Positions 23,984-31,458 of a stretch of 64,000 bases of DNA are shown here, in pieces. Each line of letters opens with the position of its first letter. The stretch's first letter is position 1. The stretch comes from Burkholderia sp. 9120 (GTDB lineage: Bacteria > Pseudomonadota > Gammaproteobacteria > Burkholderiales > Burkholderiaceae), in contig NZ_JQNA01000002.1 of assembly GCF_000745015.1 (NCBI RefSeq), forward strand, positions 5,518,001 through 5,582,000. The letters are read 5' to 3'. A program made the translations under genes and the position numbers. The notes under the pieces were generated by a model. It worked only from the letters and a program-made list of their open reading frames with translations, was not told the DNA's origin and made no database searches.

Positions 23984-24439
23984 ATGATGAACAGCGATAT
24001 CAACAAGCCAGCAGACACCAGCGCGCAACCGCTTACGAGCGGCCCCGTCACGACCGAATTGCACAACGACCGCACGCACGACAGCACCGTCGACACCGAC
24101 GGCAAGAACCTCGAAGCCGCGCGTATCGCGGGCCACAGCCCGATCGCCCCCGACGAGATCACGACCTCCAACGCGACGCTCGTCAACAGCGTGCCGGAGG
24201 CGCTCGACGGCATGGCCGGATTCGACAGCCGGGTCGGCGGCAATCATCTGCTGCTGGCGCTTGAGCCCGGTTACACCGTGATCGATCGGGGCATGGTCGC
24301 GCCGCAAGAGGGCTATTCCGCCGATCATCAGTTCGATGATCCGCGCCCCGTCGGCAGCCGCCAGGATCGCGGCCGCATTCACTACGCGCTCAATCATCTG
24401 CGGCCGGCGCGCGTGATCGAATTACATCGGGTGAAATAA
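23984..24439 (+). CDS. hypothetical protein, DUF3005-like
   Basis: The protein has 151 residues from ATG 23984, five bases after AAGGAG; a second ATG follows immediately. It is soluble and hydrophilic, with an N-terminal Thr/Asp-rich part (TVDTDGKNLEAARIAGHSP) and the blocks DEITTSNATLVNSVPEALDGMAG, FDSRVGGNHLLLALEPGY, and YSADHQFDDPRP ahead of a basic end (HYALNHLRPARVIEL). I recall similar Burkholderia proteins as the DUF3005 family of unknown function; that label is from memory. It is followed by a good terminator and appears monocistronic. Confidence 0.7.
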   Translation: MMNSDINKPADTSAQPLTSGPVTTELHNDRTHDSTVDTDGKNLEAARIAGHSPIAPDEITTSNATLVNSVPEALDGMAGFDSRVGGNHLLLALEPGYTVIDRGMVAPQEGYSADHQFDDPRPVGSRQDRGRIHYALNHLRPARVIELHRVK

Positions 24440-24514
24440 GCATTCGCATTTCGCGCATGTTTTATGTCTGTTTGAATCCGCACGCGCGGCCCGATTAAAT
24501 CACGTGTCTTGAAG

Positions 24515-24548
24515 CGCACACCGTTTGAATAGCGGTGTGCGTTTTGTT
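24515..24548 (+). terminator. rho-independent terminator after the DUF3005-like gene
   Basis: The stem CGCACACCG (24515-24523) pairs with CGGTGTGCG (24533-24541), loop 9 bases, followed by TTTTGTTT. Confidence 0.85.
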
Positions 24549-24709
24549 TCGGATTTACCTCGGGTTTACCTTGCTCCCGGCCGCTCTCGGCCTATTGCAC
24601 CGCAGCGATTAGAAACTCCAGGTTGCAGGACCTACGCGCCGTCGCGCCTTTTTCGCTTTTCCGAACCTCGGCACAATCAGGCGCACATCAACACTCAACG
24701 GGACAGCAA

Positions 24710-25315
24710 ATGAAAAAGATCGTCGTGATCGGCGCCACCGGTACGCTCGGCCAGGCAGTCAGCGCGGAACTGAAGGTGCGCAATGAAGTGATCGAAGTCG
24801 GCGCAACACGCGGCCAGTATCGTGCCGACATTACCGACCCGGCGAGCGTCGCGCAGCTCTTCCGCGAGATCGGCAAAGTGGACGGCGTCGTCACCGCAAC
24901 CGGCAAGGTGCATTTCGGGCCGCTGCCGGACATGAGCGTCGAACAGTTCTGGGTTGGTCTGCGGGACAAGCTGATGGGCCAGGTCAACGTGGTGCTGGCC
25001 GCGCAGCACTACATGAACGACGGCGGTTCGTTCACGCTGACGAGCGGCATCCTCGCCGACGAACCGATTCGCCTCGGGGCGAGCGCGACGACCGTCAACC
25101 TCGCGCTCGAAGGTTTCGTGCGCGGCGCGGCGATCGAATTGCCGCGCGGCATCCGTATCAACGTGGTGAGCCCGACAGTGCTGACCGAAGCGCTCGACGC
25201 TTATGCGCCCTTCTTCCGCGGCTTCGAGCCGGTGACCGCACAGCGCGCGGCGCTCGCTTATGTGCGCAGCGTGGAAGGCGCGGAGACGGGCCGCGTGTAT
25301 CGCGTCGGTTACTGA
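24710..25315 (+). CDS. short-chain dehydrogenase/reductase
   Basis: The protein has 201 residues from ATG 24710 behind GGGA; the frame is open to 24623 but the Rossmann fold starts at MKKIVVIGATGTLGQAV. The nucleotide-binding glycine motif is GATGTLG (residues 8-14). Further SDR landmarks are DGVVTATGKVHFGPL (in place of NNAG) and SFTLTSGIL with the catalytic Ser. INVVSPTVLTEAL is the usual late motif. The classical YxxxK is not present: the segment after SGIL reads RLGASATTVNLALEGF, so Tyr and Lys are missing. This short, non-classical SDR type is common in bacteria; the substrate is unknown and activity is uncertain. Confidence 0.85.
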   Translation: MKKIVVIGATGTLGQAVSAELKVRNEVIEVGATRGQYRADITDPASVAQLFREIGKVDGVVTATGKVHFGPLPDMSVEQFWVGLRDKLMGQVNVVLAAQHYMNDGGSFTLTSGILADEPIRLGASATTVNLALEGFVRGAAIELPRGIRINVVSPTVLTEALDAYAPFFRGFEPVTAQRAALAYVRSVEGAETGRVYRVGY

Positions 25316-25416
25316 TCCTGATCGGCCGAGACAGCGGCGATGCGGTCACGCCGCATCGCGACGCCGTCCGCTAGCCAAACGCCGCGTTGCTTCGCGGCGG
25401 TGGCGGCGTGAGATTT

Positions 25417-26355
25417 TCAACCGCCCTGCACGCCCTGCGTATTCACGTAGACCGAGTACAAGCCGTGGCTCGCCGCCATGAACAGCCGGTTGCGATGCCG
25501 TCCGCCGAAGCACACGTTCGCGCAACGCTCCGGCAACGCAATGTGGCCGATCGCTTCGCCTTGCGGCGTGAAGATGCGCACGCCGTCGAGTTCGTCGCTG
25601 CCCATCCCCCAGCCGCACCACAGATTGCCGTGAACGTCGACGCGAAAGCCGTCCGGCGTGCCGGGACCGGCGTCGATCAGCACGCGGTTATTCGACAGCG
25701 AGTCGCCATGGCCGGCGACGTCGAATGCGCGAATCTTGCGCGGCTCGCCACGCGATTCGACGGTGTACAGCACCGTTTCGTCCGGCGAGAACGCGAGGCC
25801 GTTGGGGCCCAGCACGTCGTCGGCGACCACGCTCACTTCGCCCGATTGCCCGTCGATGCGATACACGCAAGCCGGCAACTCCGACGCCTGACGCTCGCCT
25901 TCATAAAAACTGTCGATACCGAAGGTCGGATCGCTGAACCAGATCGAGCCGTCCGATTTCACGACCACATCGTTCGGCGAATTGAAGCGCTTGCCGCGAT
26001 AACGGTCCGCGAGCACGGTAATCGACCCGTCGTATTCGGTGCGCGTGACCCGTCGCGTCAAATGCTCGCAACTGACGAGGCGCCCCTGGCGGTCGCGCGT
26101 ATGGCCGTTCGCGTTGTTCGACGACTGGCGAAACGTGCTGACCGCGCCGCTCGTTTCATCCCAGCGCAGAATGCGGTCGTTCGGAATGTCGCTCCACAGC
26201 AGATAGCGGCCGTCGCCGAACCAGACCGGCCCCTCCGACCAGCGCGCGCCCTGATACAGACACTCGACGGAAGCGGACGCCAGCATCAGCGCCTTGAAGC
26301 GCGGATCGAACACGCGAATGGAGGGATCGGGATAGCGTCGGCTGGTGTCGGTCAT
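25417..26355 (-). CDS. SMP-30/gluconolactonase-family lactonase
   Basis: The protein has 312 residues from ATG 26355 (MTDTSRRYPDPSIRVFDPRF). The frame is open to 26529, but the extra part is compositionally odd. It is cytoplasmic, with no signal peptide. The six-bladed beta-propeller pattern of the family is clear: WSEGPVWFGDGRYLLWSD with the metal-binding Glu, FNSPNDVVVKSDGSIWFSDP with the Asn, and GPNGLAFSPDETVLYTVES, followed by PDGFRVDVHGNLW with the catalytic Asp. Such enzymes hydrolyse sugar lactones such as gluconolactone. It stands alone; the long gap upstream separates it from the quorum-sensing genes. The sugar specificity is unknown. Confidence 0.9.
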   Translation of the reverse strand: MTDTSRRYPDPSIRVFDPRFKALMLASASVECLYQGARWSEGPVWFGDGRYLLWSDIPNDRILRWDETSGAVSTFRQSSNNANGHTRDRQGRLVSCEHLTRRVTRTEYDGSITVLADRYRGKRFNSPNDVVVKSDGSIWFSDPTFGIDSFYEGERQASELPACVYRIDGQSGEVSVVADDVLGPNGLAFSPDETVLYTVESRGEPRKIRAFDVAGHGDSLSNNRVLIDAGPGTPDGFRVDVHGNLWCGWGMGSDELDGVRIFTPQGEAIGHIALPERCANVCFGGRHRNRLFMAASHGLYSVYVNTQGVQGG

Positions 26356-27046
26356 GTGGTGCGTGGATGGGGCGTGAGTAAGGGCGTAGTGGGGACGAGG
26401 TGGCGGCGATTTCAGCGCTTGATGCGAAGGCGTCACGGGTGAATGTGAGAGCCCGCGCCGGGCCCTGCATTTTTCCGTAGTCGGGCCCAATGGCGGAAAT
26501 TGCGCGTGCGCGCGAATTGGCGCATTCAAGGTAGCACCGGGCTCGCAATGTTGTCAAACAACCTGATACTCGCGGCGCCGTGTCGAACACCAGGGAAACG
26601 ACGCAGAAGATTAGGGGCAGCAATCCACCTATTTTGTATGACAATAGCGACTGGCGCGCAAAACACCGGGGCATCGCGGCACACGCAGGCCCTTAAAAAT
26701 GGGGTTATTTGGCATTTAGCGTGCTTTTGCCTTAAATTTCGGCAAAAAATGGCCGATTAGAATGGGTTTCGCAGTTATGCTGCCAATGCCATGCATCAAA
26801 ATGGCGGCTAACGCGAGAATCTCCCGCTCAAATGATCGATGAATGCCAATTGGATCAGAGATTCAGGTAGACAGAGCCGTTCATTCGCCGCTTCGCAGAA
26901 TCACGGAAATGATGTTTCCTTCGAGAATCTCACCCGGCTTTGCAAAATAATTTTTGGTGATAGATTGTGAAGATAACAACAACCGCAGGCCATGCCCTAC
27001 CGCAATTAACCGCTGCGGGCTGCTTGCGAGTCTGAGAGAGCCAAAA
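26356..27046. other. long intergenic region upstream of the quorum-sensing regulator
   Basis: These 691 bases have no credible gene. The stretch 26690-26960 is clearly AT-richer than the surroundings and probably holds the luxR-type gene's promoter. A 7-bp inverted repeat (TTTTGCC at 26725-26731, GGCAAAA at 26741-26747) could be an operator. The left end must hold the lactonase promoter. No lux-box-like palindrome was seen here. Confidence 0.5.
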
Positions 27047-27775
27047 TTGTCGCTACATTTTATCGAGCAGATGGCACCGCTACTGAACGCCGCCGACGAA
27101 GCGGAATGGTTCGGTGCAATCACGGGCCTTGCCGAGACGTGGGGCTTCGACAAGCTTTTGATCGCCATGCTGCCGCGTCCGACCATCCGGCTTGAAGACG
27201 CGTATATCCGCAGCACGTACGCACCGGTCTGGCGCCGTACCTATGACGAACAGGGGATGGTCCATATCGACCCGACGGTTGCGCATTCCATGACGCGCTC
27301 CACGCCGCTGATCTGGTCGCCGGATATCTTCGAGACCGACGCGCAGCAGGCCATGTTTGAAGAAGCGCGCTCGCATGGGCTACGCGCCGGCGTGACATTG
27401 CCGATTCATGGCCCGAATCAGGAAGCCGGCATGATGTGCTTCGTCAACGACACCAACCCGAACGAGGCGTTCTGGCGTCATATTGACGTGGCACTGCCGA
27501 ATTTGCTGTTATTGCGCGATCTGGTAATCGATACCAGTCAGAAGCATTTGAATACGCACGCTCAGACTTTACTGCCCAAGCTGACGCCGCGCGAACGCGA
27601 ATGCCTGAAATGGACCGCGCGCGGCAAATCCACCTGGGAGATCTCCCATATCCTGAACTGCTCGGAAGCCGTAGTGAACTTCCACATGAAGAACATCAGG
27701 ACGAAATTCGGGGTGAATTCGCGGCGCGCGGCGGCCGTGATTGCCGCACAACTCGGACTTATTGACCCGGGTTGA
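27047..27775 (+). CDS. braR: LuxR-family quorum-sensing regulator, LasR/BraR type
   Basis: The protein has 242 residues if started at TTG 27047 behind GAGAGAG, which matches LasR (239 residues) and aligns its N-terminus. ATG 27071 (234 residues) or 26954 (273 residues) are alternatives. Residues about 15-165 are the autoinducer-binding domain, with the family's WRRTYDEQGMVHIDPTVAH (Trp, Tyr and Asp that hold the acyl-HSL) and LRAGVTLPIHGPNQE. Residues about 175-240 are the LuxR HTH: LTPRERECLKWTARGKSTWEIS and NFHMKNIRTKFGVNSRRAA. Similarity to LasR, including TSREKEVL-like and the FGV-SRR end, is strong by eye. The 3' end overlaps that of the convergent rsaL-like gene by 17 bases. Confidence 0.92.
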   Translation: MSLHFIEQMAPLLNAADEAEWFGAITGLAETWGFDKLLIAMLPRPTIRLEDAYIRSTYAPVWRRTYDEQGMVHIDPTVAHSMTRSTPLIWSPDIFETDAQQAMFEEARSHGLRAGVTLPIHGPNQEAGMMCFVNDTNPNEAFWRHIDVALPNLLLLRDLVIDTSQKHLNTHAQTLLPKLTPRERECLKWTARGKSTWEISHILNCSEAVVNFHMKNIRTKFGVNSRRAAAVIAAQLGLIDPG

Positions 27776-28076
27776 GCAACGCGGCGGCGTCGCGGCTGAA
27801 CAGCACGCGTTCGGCACGGCCCAGGTCCGCGTCGGAAACGGTCTTGGTGAAATACAGACCCAGCAGAATCGACACCGGCGCCGGGATTTCCGCGCCCGAT
27901 TCAAACCGGCTGCCGCGCGACTGTGTCACGCCAAAACGAGCCCAGAAACGGCGCTGGCTCTCTTTCTTCTTTTTGCGGTAAGCGATGATCAGCACGCGAT
28001 CAACCGCCGTGGAAGGCTCGGCTGCACGGGTTTGCAGGCCGGTTTGCGGTTGCCAATGATTTTCGAGAAGTTCCAT
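27759..28076 (-). CDS. rsaL: RsaL-type repressor of the AHL synthase gene
   Basis: The protein has 105 residues from ATG 28076 behind AGGACA; the frame extends to 28142 but into the lux-box region. The core RRFWARFGVTQSRGSRFESG, then EIPAPVSILLGLYF, matches P. aeruginosa RsaL (FWSRFGISQSCGSRFENG) closely and is a helix-turn-helix fold. RsaL binds the bidirectional promoter it shares with the synthase gene and limits signal production, giving homeostasis. The gene order, regulator > < repressor | synthase >, is the same as lasR-rsaL-lasI. The N-terminal 35 and C-terminal 25 residues are less conserved. Identification rests on sequence likeness plus order. Confidence 0.88.
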   Translation of the reverse strand: MELLENHWQPQTGLQTRAAEPSTAVDRVLIIAYRKKKKESQRRFWARFGVTQSRGSRFESGAEIPAPVSILLGLYFTKTVSDADLGRAERVLFSRDAAALLNPGQ

Positions 28077-28142
28077 TTTCTTGTCCTGTCGGTTAAGTAC
28101 GGATGCCTGTCTCGAATTCTGCGTTACCCGATAAGCATTCAC

Positions 28143-28158
28143 ACCTACCTAGGTAGGT
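28143..28158. promoter_or_regulatory. lux-type box: perfect 16-bp palindrome between rsaL and luxI
   Basis: ACCTACCTAGGTAGGT is a perfect palindrome. It resembles las/lux boxes, which have ACCT..AGGT ends. It is centred about 25 bases before a CATAAT -10-like element (28175-28180), so the activator would overlap the -35 region of the synthase promoter. RsaL probably binds next to or over it. Confidence 0.7.
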
Positions 28159-28231
28159 AGGTGGCAGAGCGATTCATAATGCATAAGTTTTCCTGCGTAT
28201 TGGCTACCCCCAACACGTTCAGGAGAACGTC

Positions 28232-28825
28232 ATGCAACCAGTAATCCGGATTGGAATGCGTCAGGAATTTGACAACGAGGACATCAACGAGATGTACCGC
28301 CTGCGAGCCCGGGTATTTCAGGGGCGACTAGGGTGGGAAACGCCGACCATCGCGGGCATGGAGGTCGACGGCTACGACGCCCTCGGGCCGCTCTACATGC
28401 TGATTCAGGACGAAAACGGCCGCGTGCGAGGCTGCTGGCGCCTGATGCCGACCGAGGGTCCGAATATGCTGAGGGACACGTTCCCGCAATTGCTGCACGG
28501 CGAAGCGGCGCCCGCCGGGCGGACCATCTGGGAATTGAGCCGGTTCGCGATCGAAACCAACGGCGAAGACCAGTCGTTCGGTTTCGCCGACCTGACCATG
28601 CACGCTATCCGGGAGGTCATCCGGTACGCGATCCAGATGGGCTTCACGAGCTATGTCACGGTGACCACCACGGCGATCGAGCGGATGCTGCGCAAGACCG
28701 GCATGGAGATCAGCCGGATCGGGCCGCCGGTGCAGATCGGCGTGGAGCGGGCGGTGGCGCTGGACGTGGCCATTAGCGAGAAGACCCGCTTCGCGCTGTT
28801 TGGGCCGATGGCGGCGGCGGCTTAA
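28232..28825 (+). CDS. braI: LuxI-family acyl-homoserine-lactone synthase
   Basis: The protein has 197 residues from ATG 28232 behind AGGAGA. It makes an N-acyl-homoserine lactone from S-adenosylmethionine and acyl-ACP. Conserved LuxI residues are visible: the N-terminal MYRLRARVFQGRLGWE (Arg, Phe, Trp), EVDGYDALGPLYMLI (Asp), GCWRLMPTEGPNMLRDTFP (Arg and following loop), and WELSRFAIETN (Glu, Arg). The threonine that favours 3-oxo substrates is plausible within YVTVTTTAIERML. Within Paraburkholderia, the synthase of the same locus (BraI) makes a long 3-oxo-acyl-HSL; that is family knowledge, not shown here. No good terminator was found downstream, where a GntR-type gene converges. Confidence 0.93.
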   Translation: MQPVIRIGMRQEFDNEDINEMYRLRARVFQGRLGWETPTIAGMEVDGYDALGPLYMLIQDENGRVRGCWRLMPTEGPNMLRDTFPQLLHGEAAPAGRTIWELSRFAIETNGEDQSFGFADLTMHAIREVIRYAIQMGFTSYVTVTTTAIERMLRKTGMEISRIGPPVQIGVERAVALDVAISEKTRFALFGPMAAAA

Positions 28826-28932
28826 CCCGCGTCCGCCTTAAGCACCTTTACCCGCTTCATCGCTATTACCGCTATTACCGCTGCCGCGGCGGCACCAACG
28901 CTGCGGCGGCGGGACGGCCGCCACCTGACCGT

Positions 28933-29622
28933 TCACGAACCGAACATCCGTTCCAGCGCATTACCCAGATGCGCTCGCATCGCCGCGCCGGCCGCCATCG
29001 GGTCCTGCCGGCGAATCGCGTCGAACACGGCGAGATGCTCGTCCTGCACCAAGCGCTGCCGCTCCACCGTCTTCACCAACGAAAGATTGCGCGACAGATT
29101 CATGCTGAACAGGATCTGTTCTTCGATAAACGACATAACCGTGATGAAAAACGGATTCTTGGACGCGCGCGCCACCGCCAGGTGGAACATGAAGTCGTCA
29201 TTCGCGCCAATTTCCTGGGTTTCGCCGATTCGTTCCAGTTGATCCAATGCATGCTGGATCGCCGCGATATCGTCGGCGTCGGCTTTTAGTGCGGCATGCT
29301 CGGCCGCGCCCGCTTCCGTCACCATCCGAAATTCATAGCAGCGGCGGATGTCAGACAGCGTCTCGAGCGGCGCGAAACGTCGCACATCCGGATCGGGTCG
29401 ACGCGCGACGGTCGTGCCCGAACCATGCCGCGTCATGATGATGCCGTCCGCCCGCAGACGGGCCAGGGCTTCCCGCACCGTCGGCCGCGACGTCGCAAAG
29501 CGTTCCGCCAGCGCGTGCTCCGTGGGCAAGCGCTCACCTTCCTTGTACTCGCCCTCGACAATGCGATTCAGAATATCGCCGTAGATCTTGTCGGGGAGGC
29601 CTGTGGTTTTGCGCTCGTTCAT
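28933..29622 (-). CDS. GntR-family (FadR/FCD type) transcriptional regulator
   Basis: The protein has 229 residues. The N-terminal winged helix is clear: IYGDILNRIVEGEYKEGERLP, LAERFATSRPTVREALARL and GIIMTRHGSGTTVAR (residues about 13-73). The C-terminal FCD domain (about 90-225) has the metal-binding pattern with Asp/His residues: ANDDFMFHLAVARAS, VQDEHLAVFDAI and MRAHLGNAL. Such regulators usually sense carboxylic acids such as pyruvate, lactate or sugar acids and repress a neighbouring catabolic operon. No such operon lies beside it here, so the target is elsewhere or it is autoregulatory. No strong ribosome-binding site precedes the ATG. Confidence 0.9.
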   Translation of the reverse strand: MNERKTTGLPDKIYGDILNRIVEGEYKEGERLPTEHALAERFATSRPTVREALARLRADGIIMTRHGSGTTVARRPDPDVRRFAPLETLSDIRRCYEFRMVTEAGAAEHAALKADADDIAAIQHALDQLERIGETQEIGANDDFMFHLAVARASKNPFFITVMSFIEEQILFSMNLSRNLSLVKTVERQRLVQDEHLAVFDAIRRQDPMAAGAAMRAHLGNALERMFGS

Positions 29623-29782
29623 CAGCGGGCTGAAGCAGCTTGTCTGAGTAGGTCTTAATTGTAAGGCAAACCCGGTGCTATCTTGATTGGGTTATGCGTC
29701 TCATATCTCTGCGTAAACCGTCGGCGCTAAGGCTGAAGGACAGGGTGCGCTTTGCATTGTCATCGCGAAATTTGACAAGTCT

Positions 29783-29796
29783 TTGATTTACATCCT
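29783..29796 (+). promoter_or_regulatory. candidate FNR/ANR box upstream of the universal stress gene
   Basis: TTGATTTACATCCT matches TTGAT-N4-ATCAA at 8 of 10 fixed positions, 83 bases before the start. An FNR-type regulator is encoded just downstream. Confidence 0.45.
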
Positions 29797-29878
29797 GCCT
29801 GCCTGCATCTTTTTCAGCGATCATTTAAGCTCGCATCGGCAAACAATCGCCAAACCCTCTTTCAGACGCGGAGTCGAT

Positions 29879-30346
29879 ATGTACACACGCATCCTTGTCG
29901 CGGTTGACGGCAGCAATACCTCACGCCGTGCATTCGAAGCAGCGCTCGCGCTCGCCAAGTCTAACGGCGCCGTGCTGCAGCCTTTCTATGTCGTCGAAAA
30001 CACGCCGCTGTATTTCGAGGCGCCCGGCTACGACCCGTCCATATTGCGCAACCGTCTCGTCGAAGAAGGCAAGGAACTCGGCGCGGAATTCGCCAAGGCC
30101 ATGCTAGAGCAAGGTGTGAAGGGCGAACTCGTGGTGGGCGAAGCGTCGTCGCTCGACGACGTTTCGGGGACCGTGCTGAAGGCCGCCGCCGCATTCAACG
30201 CCGATCTGCTGGTCATGGGCACGCATGGCCGGCGCGGTGTCCAACGGATGATTCTCGGCAGCGTGGCCGAGCGCTGCGTGCGTCAGGCGAGCTTGCCGGT
30301 GCTGCTGATTCCATCCGCCGCGGGCAAGGATAGCGAAGCCGCGTGA
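29879..30346 (+). CDS. universal stress protein (UspA family)
   Basis: The protein has 155 residues from ATG 29879 behind GGAG. It is a single UspA domain, cytoplasmic: MYTRILVAVDGSNTSRRAFEAAL at the start with the nucleotide-contacting Asp. The ATP-binding loop GTHGRRGVQRMILGSVAE is at residues about 120-137 and RQASLPVLLIP at the end. Members of the ATP-binding subgroup dimerise and help survival under starvation or low oxygen. It lies directly upstream of an FNR-type regulator (same strand, 164 bases apart) and both have FNR-box-like upstream sequences. This fits the oxygen-limitation role of Usp genes in related bacteria. Confidence 0.92.
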   Translation: MYTRILVAVDGSNTSRRAFEAALALAKSNGAVLQPFYVVENTPLYFEAPGYDPSILRNRLVEEGKELGAEFAKAMLEQGVKGELVVGEASSLDDVSGTVLKAAAAFNADLLVMGTHGRRGVQRMILGSVAERCVRQASLPVLLIPSAAGKDSEAA

Positions 30347-30402
30347 CAAATCGCGGTTAGCCGGACCCGTCGCCTGGCAATCCGTCAGTCATACGCACGG
30401 AC

Positions 30403-30416
30403 CTGATATCGCTCAA
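30403..30416 (+). promoter_or_regulatory. candidate FNR/ANR box upstream of the FNR-type gene
   Basis: CTGATATCGCTCAA matches TTGAT-N4-ATCAA at 8 of 10 fixed positions, about 95 bases before the start. It would allow autoregulation. Confidence 0.4.
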
Positions 30417-30510
30417 GATGCCTAACTGTTCGCGCGCGTCATTTTGCCGCTAAATGTGCAACGTGGCCGGTGGGACAATCAGTCATTACCCTGACAACTG
30501 GCTGCAGAAC

Positions 30511-31305
30511 ATGCTGACTCCTACCACTGCCGCGCCCGTCGCTCACGCCGACGATTCCATCGCAAGCTCCACGCCGGTGCGCAGCGGCCGCCGTGCGACG
30601 ACCTTTCGTCCGAGCACGCGCAGCGCCGCCCGCTGTTCGAGTTGCGCGATGCGTCAACTCTGCATGCCGCAAGGCTTGTCGCCCGACGAGTTGACCAAGC
30701 TCGAAACGCTCATCTGTTCGGCGCGCTCCGTGCAGCGCGGCGAAGCGCTGTATCGCAGCGGCGATCGCTTCGACAGCATCTACGCCGTGCGTTCCGGTTC
30801 GATGAAAACCGTCATGGCGCACCGCGACGGCCGCGAGCAGGTCACCGGTCTGCGTCTCGCCGGCGAGGCGCTCGGACTCGACGGCATCAGCGAAGACGTG
30901 CATGCCTGCAGCGCCCTCGCCCTCGAAGACAGCACCGTCTGCATCGTTCCGTACACCGCGCTCAAATCGCTGTGCCGCGAAATCGGCTCGATGCAGGAAC
31001 GTCTGCATAAGCTGCTGGGCGAGCAGATTGTTCGCGAGGCCGCGCAGATGATGGTGCTCGGCTCGCTGTCGGCGGATGAGCGGGTCGCGGCCTTCCTGCT
31101 CGACGTGTCGGATCGCAATGCGCAACGCGGTTATTCGTCGGCGGAATTCAACTTACGGATGACGCGCGAGGACATGGGCAGCTATCTCGGCATGACGCTC
31201 GAAACCGTGAGCCGCACCCTGTCAAGATTTCAAAAACGCGGACTGATCGATATACAGGGTAAGCACATTCGGATCGTCGATCTGGACGGTTTGCGGCATC
31301 TCTGA
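30511..31305 (+). CDS. fnr: FNR/ANR-type oxygen-sensing transcriptional regulator
   Basis: The protein has 264 residues from ATG 30511 (MLTPTTAAPV); the frame opens at 30454 but the extra part is not FNR-like. An N-terminal CxxC..C cluster, Cys42-Ser-Ser-Cys45 with Cys51 (CSSCAMRQLC), plus Cys144 in DSTVCIVPY gives the four ligands of an oxygen-labile [4Fe-4S] cluster as in FNR. The cNMP-like beta-roll spans about residues 70-160. The HTH near the C-terminus, MTREDMGSYLGMTLETVSRTL, has the Glu-x-x-Ser-Arg recognition residues of FNR, so the target should be TTGAT-N4-ATCAA. It lies downstream of a universal stress gene and probably controls it. Confidence 0.93.
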   Translation: MLTPTTAAPVAHADDSIASSTPVRSGRRATTFRPSTRSAARCSSCAMRQLCMPQGLSPDELTKLETLICSARSVQRGEALYRSGDRFDSIYAVRSGSMKTVMAHRDGREQVTGLRLAGEALGLDGISEDVHACSALALEDSTVCIVPYTALKSLCREIGSMQERLHKLLGEQIVREAAQMMVLGSLSADERVAAFLLDVSDRNAQRGYSSAEFNLRMTREDMGSYLGMTLETVSRTLSRFQKRGLIDIQGKHIRIVDLDGLRHL

Positions 31306-31458
31306 TCGAGCGGTCTGTACAGCCGCGCAGCGCAGCCGTTCGTCGCTTACGTCTCTCCCAGGTTCCGCCGGTTTCCGTCGACGCGTAGTCATCCTGGCAC
31401 GGCTCCTGCGACTCGGGTACAGTCTTGAGTCTGTCCCCCCGCAAGGAGACCCGGCGAA

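Noticed and set aside
26725..26747. Inverted repeat as a terminator or lux box upstream of the LuxR gene
   Set aside because: There is no T-run on either strand and no likeness to the lux palindrome at 28143-28158; kept only as a possible operator.
28826..28932. Terminator between the AHL synthase and GntR genes
   Set aside because: GC-rich partial pairings and short CGCTATTAC repeats are present, but no stem followed by a T-run could be found.
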